Source of the DNA: Porcincola sp002392705
GTDB taxonomy: Bacteria; Bacillota; Clostridia; Lachnospirales; Lachnospiraceae
Assembly (NCBI GenBank): GCA_946620695.1
Contig: CAMONU010000003.1
Location: 1-64,000 of the forward strand
Direction: 5' to 3'
DNA length: 64,000 nucleotides
Shown: piece after piece, positions 48,537-56,535 of the stretch
Layout: each line of letters begins with the position of its first letter
Position numbering within the stretch: the first letter of the stretch is position 1
Made by a program: the position numbers and the translations under genes
Notes under the pieces: generated by a model
The model's input: only the letters and a program-made list of their open reading frames with translations
What the model was told of the DNA's origin: nothing
Database searches by the model: none

Positions 48537-50279
48537 ATGAAAGAACTGATGCTAGGCAATAAGGCTTTCGCCCGGGGCCTCTATGAGGCCGGCTGCTGCT
48601 TTGTCTCCAGCTACCCCGGGACTCCCAGCACGGAGATAACCGAAGAAGCCGTCAAATATGATGAAATCTACTGCGAATGGGCGCCGAACGAGAAGGTTGC
48701 TCTGGAAGCCGCTTTCGGAGCCAGCCTGGCCGGGCGCCGCGCCTTCTGCGGCATGAAGCACGTGGGCCTCAACGTCGCCGCGGATCCGCTCTATACCATG
48801 TCCTACACCGGAGTGAACGGCGGACTTGTCATCGCGGTCGCGGATGACCCGGGCATGCATTCCTCCCAGAATGAACAGGACTCCCGTCATCACGCCATCG
48901 CCTCCAAAGTTCCCATGCTGGAACCCTCCGATTCGGCGGAGACCCTTGCATTCGTAAAGATTGCGTTTGAGATCTCGGAAAAGTTCGATACTCCCGTGAT
49001 CATCCGCATGTGCACGAGAGTCTCCCATTCCCAGTCGGTTGTGGAGGCAGGCCTGCGAACGGTTCCGGACCGGATTCCCTATGAAAAGAATATCGGTAAA
49101 TATGTCATGATGCCGGGCAACGCCAAAAAGCGCCATCCCGTCGTCGAGGAGCGCACGAAAAAACTCGCCAAATGGGCGGAGAGCGCTCCCGTCAACCGTG
49201 TGGAGATGGGCGGGACAAAGACCGGCATCATCACCTCCTCCACAAGCTATCAGTATGTGAAGGAAGTATTCGGGGACAGCGTCTCCATCCTTAAGATCGG
49301 AATGTCCAACCCGCTTCCGGAAAAGCTGATCCGCAGCTTCGCATCGAAAGTGGAAAAGCTCATCGTCGTGGAGGAGATGGATCCCATCTTTGAAAACTAC
49401 TGCCGCCAGCTCGGACTTGAAGTCAGCGGCAAGGACCTTCTGCCCATGTGCGGGGAATTCTCCCAGAATATGATCGCCGAGAGCCTGGGCATGGAACTCT
49501 ATGAGGGAAAGGCTCTGGACGACCCGATTCCGCCGCGTCCGCCGGCCATGTGCTCCGGCTGTCCGCACCGCGGGCTCTTCTACACCCTGAAAAAGAATAA
49601 GATCACCTGCCTCGGTGATATCGGCTGCTATACGCTCGGCGCCGCCGCGCCCCTCAGCTCCGTGGATACGACGCTGTGCATGGGCGCATCCGTAAGCGCG
49701 ATCCACGGCTTCATCAAGATGCAGGATCCGGAAGCGGCGCGCCATACGGTCGCCGTGATCGGTGATTCCACCTTCATGCACTCCGGCATGACAGGCCTTG
49801 CCAACATCGCCTACAATATGTCCAATTCAACCGTGATCATCCTGGACAATTCCATCACCGGCATGACGGGACATCAGCAGAATCCGACAACCGGATACAA
49901 CATCAAGGGGGATCCGGCCGGAAAGATCGACCTTGAAGCCCTCTGCCGGGCCATGGGATTTGAGCGCGTGCGCGTTGTGGATCCTTATAACCTGGCTGAA
50001 TGCGACAGCGTTATCCGTGAGGAGCTGAATGTTGACGCTCCCTCCGTGATTATCTCCAGAAGACCCTGCGCTCTGCTGAAATATGTCAAGCACAAGGCTC
50101 CTCTGAAAGTGAATCCGGACAGATGCGTCGGCTGCCGCGCCTGCATGCAGATCGCATGTCCTTCCATCTCCTTCCGGGACAAGAAGGCGGTTGTCGACGC
50201 CACACAGTGCGTCGGCTGCGGCGTCTGCAGCCAGCTGTGCCGCTTCGGCGCCTATGAGAGCACCGCAAAGGAGGACTGA
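48537..50279 (+). CDS. iorA: Indolepyruvate:ferredoxin oxidoreductase, alpha subunit
   Basis: The 580 residues show the pyrimidine-type thiamine domain (S-S-Y-P-G-T-P-S-T-E near 24-33), the pyrophosphate-binding core (G-D-I-G-C-Y-T-L-G; G-D-S-T-F-M-H-S-G), and two C-terminal 4Fe-4S motifs (C-V-G-C-R-A-C-M-Q-I-A-C-P and C-V-G-C-G-V-C-S-Q-L-C). It oxidatively decarboxylates aryl pyruvates to aryl-acetyl-CoA with ferredoxin. Start ATG 48537, AAAGGA upstream. Confidence 0.95.
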   Translation: MKELMLGNKAFARGLYEAGCCFVSSYPGTPSTEITEEAVKYDEIYCEWAPNEKVALEAAFGASLAGRRAFCGMKHVGLNVAADPLYTMSYTGVNGGLVIAVADDPGMHSSQNEQDSRHHAIASKVPMLEPSDSAETLAFVKIAFEISEKFDTPVIIRMCTRVSHSQSVVEAGLRTVPDRIPYEKNIGKYVMMPGNAKKRHPVVEERTKKLAKWAESAPVNRVEMGGTKTGIITSSTSYQYVKEVFGDSVSILKIGMSNPLPEKLIRSFASKVEKLIVVEEMDPIFENYCRQLGLEVSGKDLLPMCGEFSQNMIAESLGMELYEGKALDDPIPPRPPAMCSGCPHRGLFYTLKKNKITCLGDIGCYTLGAAAPLSSVDTTLCMGASVSAIHGFIKMQDPEAARHTVAVIGDSTFMHSGMTGLANIAYNMSNSTVIILDNSITGMTGHQQNPTTGYNIKGDPAGKIDLEALCRAMGFERVRVVDPYNLAECDSVIREELNVDAPSVIISRRPCALLKYVKHKAPLKVNPDRCVGCRACMQIACPSISFRDKKAVVDATQCVGCGVCSQLCRFGAYESTAKED

Positions 50280-50281
50280 CC

Positions 50282-50854
50282 ATGGAAACAAAGAATGTAA
50301 TGATCGTCGGTGTCGGCGGCCAGGGTTCCCTGCTCGCCAGCAAGCTGCTCGGACAGCTGCTTCTCCAGCAGGGCTACGATGTAAAAGTTTCGGAAGTACA
50401 CGGAATGTCGCAGAGGGGCGGTTCCGTCGTCACATATGTCCGCTTCGGCGACCATGTCTCCTCCCCGGTCATCGACCGAGGAACTTCCGACTATATTGTC
50501 TCATTTGAGCTGCTGGAAGCTGCCAGATGGCTCCCCTGGCTGAAAAAAGACGGCCAGATCGTAACCAACACCCAGCAGATCGACCCCATGCCTGTCATCA
50601 TGGGCGCCGCGGAGTATCCCGGGAACCTGGTTGAGAAGATGCGCGCGGCCGGAGCAAAGGTGGACGCCCTCGACTGCCTCTCCCTCGCTTCCAGGGCAGG
50701 TACGGCAAAAGCAGTCAACCTCGTCCTGATGGGGAGGCTGTCCCACTATTTTGATATGCCTGTGGAAGAATGGATGGCCGCCATCGAAAAGATTGTTCCT
50801 CCCAGATTCCTTGAGATTAACCGCCGGGCCTTCGATCTGGGGCGGAACGCATAA
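50282..50854 (+). CDS. iorB: Indolepyruvate:ferredoxin oxidoreductase, beta subunit
   Basis: The 190-residue gamma-type subunit has V-G-V-G-G-Q-G-S-L-L-A-S-K near 9-21 and E-V-H-G-M-S-Q-R-G-G-S-V near 38-49. It completes the oxidoreductase with IorA; the genes are 2 bp apart. Confidence 0.95.
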   Translation: METKNVMIVGVGGQGSLLASKLLGQLLLQQGYDVKVSEVHGMSQRGGSVVTYVRFGDHVSSPVIDRGTSDYIVSFELLEAARWLPWLKKDGQIVTNTQQIDPMPVIMGAAEYPGNLVEKMRAAGAKVDALDCLSLASRAGTAKAVNLVLMGRLSHYFDMPVEEWMAAIEKIVPPRFLEINRRAFDLGRNA

Positions 50855-51015
50855 CGTATATGCTGCCCGGTTTCCCGGTCAACATAGGATCCTGGACGTA
50901 ATGCAGACATGCGTCGCGCCGGGATCAGCTTTATTCCGCCCCGGCCCGGTTTCCATACAGACCGCACTCATCCGGTCGGCGGACCAATGGTTTTACAGAA
51001 AGGAACAGAAGAAGT

Positions 51016-52317
51016 ATGGAGCGTTATTATCAGAAAGACATCGAGTGCGCCGACAGAGAGCAGATACGCGCGTGGCAGAGTGAAAAACTGGTCAGACAGG
51101 TACAGCATGTATGGAATGATGTGCCCTATTACAGGGAAAAGATGAAAGAAGCGGGAGTGACACCGGATGATATCCATTCCGTGGATGATCTCCACAAACT
51201 CCCCTTCCTGAGCAAGGCGGACCTGCGGGACTCCTATCCATACGGCCTGCTTGGCTGCGATCTGAAAAAGTGTGTCCGCATTCAGTCTACCTCCGGCACA
51301 ACAGGACGCCGCGTTGTCGCTTTCTACACCCAGCATGACATCGATCTGTGGGAAGACTGCTGCGCCAGGGCCATCACCGCGGCCGGAGGCACCGATGAGG
51401 ATGTCTGCCAGGTTTCCTACGGCTACGGCCTGTTTACGGGAGGTCCCGGTCTCAACGGCGGAAGCCACAAGGTCGGCTGCCTCACCATACCGACTTCTTC
51501 CGGGAATACACAGCGTCAGATCATGTTCATCCGTGACCTGAACACGACGATTCTCTGCTGCACACCTTCCTATGCCGCCTATCTGGGCGAAAGCATGAAG
51601 GAAATGGGCCTTACGCCCGATGAGATCCCGCTCAAAGCCGGAATCTTCGGAGCGGAAGCCTGGAGTGAGGAGATGCGGCAGGATATCCAGAAAACTCTTG
51701 GCATCAAAGCCTATGACATCTACGGGCTGACCGAACTGTCAGGCCCCGGCGTCGCATTTGAATGCTCGGCCCAGAACGGCATGCATATCAATGAGGACCA
51801 TTTTATCGCAGAGATCATCGATCCGGACACCGGCGAAGTCCTGCCGGAAGGCTCCCAGGGCGAACTGGTCTTCACCTCTCTGGATAAAGAAGCGTATCCG
51901 CTGATCCGCTACCGCACCAGGGATATCTGCACGCTCAGCTACGAGAAATGCTCCTGCGGCAGAACGCATGTCAGGATGGGCAAGCCGAGAGGCCGCTCCG
52001 ACGACATGCTGATCATCCGCGGCGTCAATGTCTTCCCGTCCCAGATCGAGACGGTTCTTCTGAACAACGGATATCCGGCCAACTACCAGATCATCGTCGA
52101 CCGCGTCAACAATACGGATACGCTGGATATCCATGTGGAGATGACACCTGAGATGTTCACGGACCAGCTCGGCGAAGTCTCCCGCCGCCAGAAGGAACTC
52201 GCGGACGGCATGAAGTCCATGCTCGGAATCAAAGCCAATATCACTCTGGTCAGCCCGAAATCCATCGAGCGCAGCGAAGGCAAAGCCGTGCGCGTCATTG
52301 ACCGCAGAAAGATCTGA
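51016..52317 (+). CDS. paaK: Phenylacetate-CoA ligase family
   Basis: The 433-residue adenylate-forming enzyme has the P-loop S-T-S-G-T-T-G-R-R near 94-102, Y-D-I-Y-G-L-T-E near 233, and the C-terminal hinge R-G-R-S-D-D-M. A Cys-rich patch (C-S-C-G-R) is typical. In this operon it may run toward ATP formation from aryl-acetyl-CoA, conserving energy from aromatic amino acid fermentation; the direction is inference. ATG 51016 has AAGGA upstream. Confidence 0.93.
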   Translation: MERYYQKDIECADREQIRAWQSEKLVRQVQHVWNDVPYYREKMKEAGVTPDDIHSVDDLHKLPFLSKADLRDSYPYGLLGCDLKKCVRIQSTSGTTGRRVVAFYTQHDIDLWEDCCARAITAAGGTDEDVCQVSYGYGLFTGGPGLNGGSHKVGCLTIPTSSGNTQRQIMFIRDLNTTILCCTPSYAAYLGESMKEMGLTPDEIPLKAGIFGAEAWSEEMRQDIQKTLGIKAYDIYGLTELSGPGVAFECSAQNGMHINEDHFIAEIIDPDTGEVLPEGSQGELVFTSLDKEAYPLIRYRTRDICTLSYEKCSCGRTHVRMGKPRGRSDDMLIIRGVNVFPSQIETVLLNNGYPANYQIIVDRVNNTDTLDIHVEMTPEMFTDQLGEVSRRQKELADGMKSMLGIKANITLVSPKSIERSEGKAVRVIDRRKI

Positions 52318-52371
52318 TGTGATTCATATGAATGAAGCTGAAAATCACTGAAAAAGGAGGTTAGCTGAGAT

Positions 52372-52806
52372 ATGAGCGTGAAACAGATATCTGTATTTCT
52401 GGAAAACAAAGCCGGCACGCTGGAAAGCATGACAGACGTGCTCGGGAAAAACCAGATTGACATGCGTGCACTTTCCCTGGCTGAGACAAAAGATTTCGGC
52501 ATTGTACGCATCATCGTGGACGATGTCTATGAAGCAACGACCGTTCTCAAGGAAGCGGGCTATATCCACACTCTGACCCCGGTTGTGGTCATCGCGATCC
52601 CGGATGAGCCGGGCGGACTGAACAAGGTCCTTAAGGTCTTCACAAAGGCCGGCGTCAACATCGAGTATATGTACGCCTTCCTGGGCGGTGCAGATGCGAA
52701 ACATGCCTATATGGTTTTCCGTCCGGATGATACCAAAACCGCCGCATCAGCCGCAAAGGCGGCCGGAATGCGCCTGGTGGATCAGGAAGACATCTCCAGC
52801 CTGTAA
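52372..52806 (+). CDS. Tandem ACT-domain protein
   Basis: The 144 residues form two ACT repeats: S-V-F-L-E-N-K-A-G-T-L near 7-17 and V-V-I-A-I-P-D-E-P-G-G-L near 71-82. ACT domains bind amino acids. Regularly found behind iorAB-paaK, where it probably senses an aromatic amino acid. ATG 52372, AAGGAGG at 11 nt. Confidence 0.9.
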   Translation: MSVKQISVFLENKAGTLESMTDVLGKNQIDMRALSLAETKDFGIVRIIVDDVYEATTVLKEAGYIHTLTPVVVIAIPDEPGGLNKVLKVFTKAGVNIEYMYAFLGGADAKHAYMVFRPDDTKTAASAAKAAGMRLVDQEDISSL

Positions 52807-52988
52807 AAACCCGCAATTTGTTGTTCTGCGCTCCTCCCATAGCCTGGGGACGCGTAGAAATCTTTGATTTCGTCACGCTTCCCATCCTTCACGGGAATCC
52901 GCGCGACGAAGTTTTGAATCAGCCTGTTCAGCGGGAACTGCTGCGGCAGAAAACAATCTGCTGCGGCCAGGTTAAAAACAGGAAAACT

Positions 52989-53019
52989 GCCCCTGCCGTA
53001 TAAAAACCACGGCAGGGGC
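52989..53019 (+). terminator. Terminator of the ior operon
   Basis: Perfect 11-bp GCCCCTGCCGT / ACGGCAGGGGC with a 9-nt loop; weak T-tract. The remaining 52807-53122 spacer shows no gene or recognised repeat. Confidence 0.65.
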
Positions 53020-53122
53020 TTAACCATGCAGAGTGCCGCGCGTCCGGAAATAACCTTTTTATCCATGGACTTTCTAAGTACAGCGGAACACCCTGCGCAT
53101 TCAGAAAGGTTTTCAGACATCT

Positions 53123-54487
53123 ATGGCAGAAAAGACCATGAAAGAAAACAAGATGGGCGTTATGCCTGTCCGCAGGCTCATCGTATCCATGTCTCTTCCC
53201 ATGATGTTATCCATGCTCGTACAGGCTCTTTATAACATCGTGGACAGCATCTTCGTCTCCAGGATCAGCGAAAGCGCGCTGACCGCAGTCACACTTGCTT
53301 TCCCCATGCAGAACCTGATGATCGCGGTCGGAGCCGGTACCGGCGTCGGCATCAACGCCCTCCTGTCGAAGGCGCTCGGCGAAAAAGACTTTGACAGATC
53401 CGACAGCGCCGCCAATACAGGCCTGCTGCTTGCCTTCCTCAGTTTCCTTGTCTTTCTGCTCCTGGGCACCTTCGGCGCGGAACCCTTCATCCGGACGCAG
53501 ACCTCAAATCCGGAAATCTCTGACGCCGCCTGCTCTTATCTGCAGATTGTGTGCTGCATGTCGCTGGGGCTTTTCTATCAGGTGACTTTCGAAAGACTTC
53601 TCCAGTCCACCGGGCGCACCTTCCAGTCGATGATCTCCCAGATGACCGGTGCCATTATTAATATTATCTTCGACCCCATCATGATCTTCGGCTATTTCGG
53701 ACTGCCCGCCATGGGCGTTGCCGGCGCCGCGCTTGCCACTGTCCTCGGACAGTCCGTCGCCGCCCTGACCGGCCTTGTCCTGAACCTGAAGCAGAATCCC
53801 GAGATTCATCTCAGCATCAGGCGCATCTTCCGCCCTTCCGCTGAGATTATCGGGCGAATTTATTTCGTCGGCGTTCCGTCCATCCTGATGATGTCGATCG
53901 GATCCCTCATGAACTACCTGATGAACCGGATCCTGATCAGTTTTTCTGAGACTGCGACTGCCGTATTCGGCGTCTATTTCCGCCTGCAGAGCTTCTTCTT
54001 CATGCCGGTATTCGGTCTGAACAACGGGCTGATTCCGGTCCTGGCCTATAATTACGGGGCAAAAAGCAAAAGACGCATCGACGAAGCCCTGCGCTTCAGC
54101 CTGCTTCTGGCCTTCTGCGTCATGTGCTGCGGAACCCTGATCTTTGAGTTTTTCCCGCGCCAGCTGCTCCTTCTGTTCAATGCATCGGAGGACATGATGG
54201 GGATCGGCTCTGTCGCCATGCGGATTATCGCCCTCAATTTCCCCCTGGCAGCGGTAGGAATCATTCTGGGTTCTGTATTCCAGGCATTTTCCAGAAGCTA
54301 TTATTCTCTGATCATCTCTCTCTGCCGGCAGCTTATCATCCTGATTCCGGCCGCCTGGCTGATTGCCCGTATAACAGGGAATGTCAGTATGGTATGGTGG
54401 TCTTTTCCGCTCTCGGAGGTGATCTCCGCCGTACTTTCCATTTTCTTCTTCCGGAAAGTATATTCCGACGTGACATCCTCTTTCTGA
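53123..54487 (+). CDS. MATE-family efflux transporter
   Basis: The 454 residues contain twelve membrane segments in two halves, with P-M-M-L-S-M-L-V-Q-A-L-Y-N-I-V-D near 31-46 and the matching P-S-I-L-M-M-S-I-G-S-L in the second half. It exports drugs or metabolites using Na+ or H+. The start at 53123 has only AAAGG 14 nt away. Confidence 0.92.
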   Translation: MAEKTMKENKMGVMPVRRLIVSMSLPMMLSMLVQALYNIVDSIFVSRISESALTAVTLAFPMQNLMIAVGAGTGVGINALLSKALGEKDFDRSDSAANTGLLLAFLSFLVFLLLGTFGAEPFIRTQTSNPEISDAACSYLQIVCCMSLGLFYQVTFERLLQSTGRTFQSMISQMTGAIINIIFDPIMIFGYFGLPAMGVAGAALATVLGQSVAALTGLVLNLKQNPEIHLSIRRIFRPSAEIIGRIYFVGVPSILMMSIGSLMNYLMNRILISFSETATAVFGVYFRLQSFFFMPVFGLNNGLIPVLAYNYGAKSKRRIDEALRFSLLLAFCVMCCGTLIFEFFPRQLLLLFNASEDMMGIGSVAMRIIALNFPLAAVGIILGSVFQAFSRSYYSLIISLCRQLIILIPAAWLIARITGNVSMVWWSFPLSEVISAVLSIFFFRKVYSDVTSSF

Positions 54488-54553
54488 TGAAAGAATCACT
54501 TCGGCGGCGCTTCAGTGTCGTAAAAGCTGCGTGAGCTCCGCTATAGCATAATA

Positions 54554-54583
54554 AACGGTCTTCAGCAGGCGCTGAAGACCGTT
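54554..54583. terminator. Bidirectional terminator between MATE and SH3 genes
   Basis: Perfect 13-bp AACGGTCTTCAGC / GCTGAAGACCGTT with a 4-nt loop, between convergent genes. Confidence 0.85.
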
Positions 54584-54604
54584 CTCTTTATTCCGTCTGT
54601 ATTC

Positions 54605-55480
54605 TTATTCCGTCTCTGCTTCCGCCTCGGGCGCCTGGGTCTGTTCCACATAATCCCTGCTGACCCAGCCGTTGATGCTGCTTCCATCCTCCGCGGTGTA
54701 GGTCACTTTGACCCAGCGTTCGTTCGCCTCCCCGGTCGGATCCGCCTTTACAAGCGCATTCTCGGGAATCTTGCCCAGCTTGTTGGCGTCATCGGTTTCA
54801 TCCGGCGCCGAGCGGATATTGATGAGCGTCGTGACTCTGTAATACACCGCCGACTCCTTCTCATTCCGGATCGAATCCAGGATCTTCTGAAAATCCCCTG
54901 TATAGTCAAAATCCGTATTGTCCGTCTGCATCATGAGAACCTGCATCCAGCGGTTCTCCTCCTCTGCGGGAAACATCAGAAACTGCCCGTTTCCCTGCCG
55001 GCCCTGGACAGAAAAGGTAAAGTCCCAGAGAAATCCTTTTACCGGCTGTTCACTGCCCTGAAGCTCATAGAGCCGGGACTGGCTGCAGTCGTAGCTGTCA
55101 AAGGACTGTCCGAAGGCCTGGGCGATCTTCTTTTCCTCGTCCTCCAGAACCGAAAATGAAACCGGCTCCTGGTCGTCCACATTGGCCTCCATCTGGAGAA
55201 GTGCAACCTTTCCCTGACGCTCAGCATATGCGCAGTAATACTCCTGATCCGAACCATCCAGGCTGGTCTCAGCTTCCTCGGCCTGCCAGTAGGAAGGAAT
55301 CTTCACCGTATAGCCGCCTATCTCGACCAGTGAAGCTTCATTCTCATCAAATCCGTCCTTCTGCTGCCTGACAACGGCCTCTCTCTCCGTCTGCCCTTCC
55401 GCTTCTGTCTCGGCAGCCAGGCATCCCGACGCAAATGCAGCGGTAAATGCCAGAGTTACGATAAGCGCTTTATAGCTCAT
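54605..55480 (-). CDS. SH3b-domain lipoprotein
   Basis: A 291-residue lipoprotein: signal with lipobox F-A-S-G-C (Cys20), a central domain (I-P-S-Y-W-Q; Q-E-Y-Y-C-A-Y-A-E), and a C-terminal bacterial SH3 domain (V-T-T-L-I-N-I-R-S-A-P-D; I-N-G-W-V-S-R-D-Y-V). It probably binds the cell wall. GGAGGAG lies 10 nt before ATG 55480. A candidate 69-codon frame ends 2 nt upstream. Confidence 0.88.
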   Translation of the reverse strand: MSYKALIVTLAFTAAFASGCLAAETEAEGQTEREAVVRQQKDGFDENEASLVEIGGYTVKIPSYWQAEEAETSLDGSDQEYYCAYAERQGKVALLQMEANVDDQEPVSFSVLEDEEKKIAQAFGQSFDSYDCSQSRLYELQGSEQPVKGFLWDFTFSVQGRQGNGQFLMFPAEEENRWMQVLMMQTDNTDFDYTGDFQKILDSIRNEKESAVYYRVTTLINIRSAPDETDDANKLGKIPENALVKADPTGEANERWVKVTYTAEDGSSINGWVSRDYVEQTQAPEAEAETE

Positions 55481-55482
55481 AA

Positions 55483-55692
55483 TTATTCAGCTCCTCCTCT
55501 GCTCCGGAAGCTGCCATGCGGCGTCTCCGGGCCTTCTCCTCTCCGCAGAAGACCAGATCGGGTCTCCCGCCCTCCATTCTGCGGATCCGTCCCCTTAATA
55601 CAGGCAGTGCAGACCGCGGTACACAGCAGCAGCTTCGCTGCCGCGCGGTCCGCCTTCGCTTTTACCTCAGGCGGAATGCTCCGTCCGCACAT
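55483..55692 (-). CDS. Possible leaderless 69-residue frame before the SH3 gene
   Basis: ATG at 55692 sits 7 nt after the -10 box of a near-consensus promoter, so a transcript would start on or beside it. The frame stays open for 69 codons and ends 2 nt before the SH3 gene, whose Shine-Dalgarno lies inside it. The first half could form an amphipathic helix (P-P-E-V-K-A-K-A-D-R-A-A-A-K-L-L-L); the rest is Gly/Arg-rich. No known family; it may be only a leader. Confidence 0.3.
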   Translation of the reverse strand: MCGRSIPPEVKAKADRAAAKLLLCTAVCTACIKGTDPQNGGRETRSGLLRRGEGPETPHGSFRSRGGAE

Positions 55693-55699
55693 AGCCTAT

Positions 55700-55728
55700 A
55701 TTATATCCTATCTGCATGGAATTGTCAC
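55700..55728 (-). promoter_or_regulatory. Promoter of the SH3 lipoprotein transcript
   Basis: Minus strand GTGACA, 17 bp, TATAAT. Confidence 0.75.
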
Positions 55729-55767
55729 ATATACTTTTAGCCGGGAAGAAATTCACAACAGGAAAAA

Positions 55768-55807
55768 CCCCTGAAAGCGCTGCCCTTCTCCGGCCTGCTT
55801 TCAGGGG
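55768..55807 (-). terminator. Terminator of the glutathione peroxidase gene
   Basis: CCCCTGAAAGC / GCTTTCAGGGG, 18-nt loop, then TTTTTCC on the minus strand. Confidence 0.8.
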
Positions 55808-55873
55808 TAATAAACAAACTTCCTTTAAAGAAAACCCTGCGGATCCCTCTCTGATGAATGGATCACAGCTCTG

Positions 55874-56419
55874 TCAAAGAAGAGACTTCACACATTCTTC
55901 CAGATCCTTCATATCCGCGGTCGGCTCAAAGCGTGCCACTACATTTCCGTCCCGGTCGACGACGAACTTTGTGAAATTCCATTTGATATTCGGGTTATTC
56001 TTGTAATCCTTGTCGATCGTCTTCAGAAGACCGGCCATCATCAGGGCTTTGGGGCCTTTTCCGAATCCTTCAAAGCCCTTCCGGCTCTTCAGGTAAGTAT
56101 AAAGAGGAAGCTCATTCTCCCCGTTCACATCCGACTTCTTCATCTGCGGAAACTGCGTATTGTACTTCAGTGTGCAGAACTCATGGATCTCCTCGTCCGT
56201 TCCGGGCGTCTGTCCGGCAAACTGGTTGCAGGGAATATCGATGATTTCAAGTCCCTGCTCATGATAATTCTCATACATCTTCTCAAGAGGCTCATAGTGG
56301 GGAGTGAAGCCGCATCCGGTCGCTGTATTCACGATCACCATCACTTTTCCCTTATAATCCGCCAGCTTCAGTTCCGTTCCATCCGGTGCCGGTACAGTGT
56401 AATCATAGATTGATGCCAT
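55874..56419 (-). CDS. Glutathione peroxidase-family thiol peroxidase
   Basis: The 181 residues have the catalytic tetrad: Cys in N-T-A-T-G-C-G-F near 31-38, Gln in P-C-N-Q-F, and Trp-Asn in I-K-W-N-F-T-K-F. It uses Cys (TGC), not selenocysteine. It reduces peroxides, probably with thioredoxin. ATG 56419 has AAGGAG at 9 nt; ATG 56425 is too close. Confidence 0.92.
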   Translation of the reverse strand: MASIYDYTVPAPDGTELKLADYKGKVMVIVNTATGCGFTPHYEPLEKMYENYHEQGLEIIDIPCNQFAGQTPGTDEEIHEFCTLKYNTQFPQMKKSDVNGENELPLYTYLKSRKGFEGFGKGPKALMMAGLLKTIDKDYKNNPNIKWNFTKFVVDRDGNVVARFEPTADMKDLEECVKSLL

Positions 56420-56499
56420 AATCATGTTCTCCTTGCAGATCTTTCTCGAATGCTTCGGACTTTAAAAAATCCTCTGCTCAGCATTTTTAAGTTGTACTC

Positions 56500-56528
56500 A
56501 ATTTACTATGGCTCAATCTATTTGTCAA
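56500..56528 (-). promoter_or_regulatory. Promoter of the glutathione peroxidase gene
   Basis: Minus strand TTGACA (consensus), 17 bp, TAAATT, about 80 bp before the start. Confidence 0.75.
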
Positions 56529-56535
56529 GTCCTTT

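Noticed and set aside
48552..49781. 409-codon frame antisense to iorA
   Set aside because: Lies wholly over a well-supported gene; no Shine-Dalgarno, family or codon logic. GC-rich antisense frames are common here.
52782..53120. 112-codon minus frame between the ACT and MATE genes
   Set aside because: Crosses the ior terminator and has no Shine-Dalgarno or recognisable domain.
55874..56419. Selenocysteine glutathione peroxidase
   Set aside because: The active-site codon is TGC (Cys) and the frame has no internal TGA.
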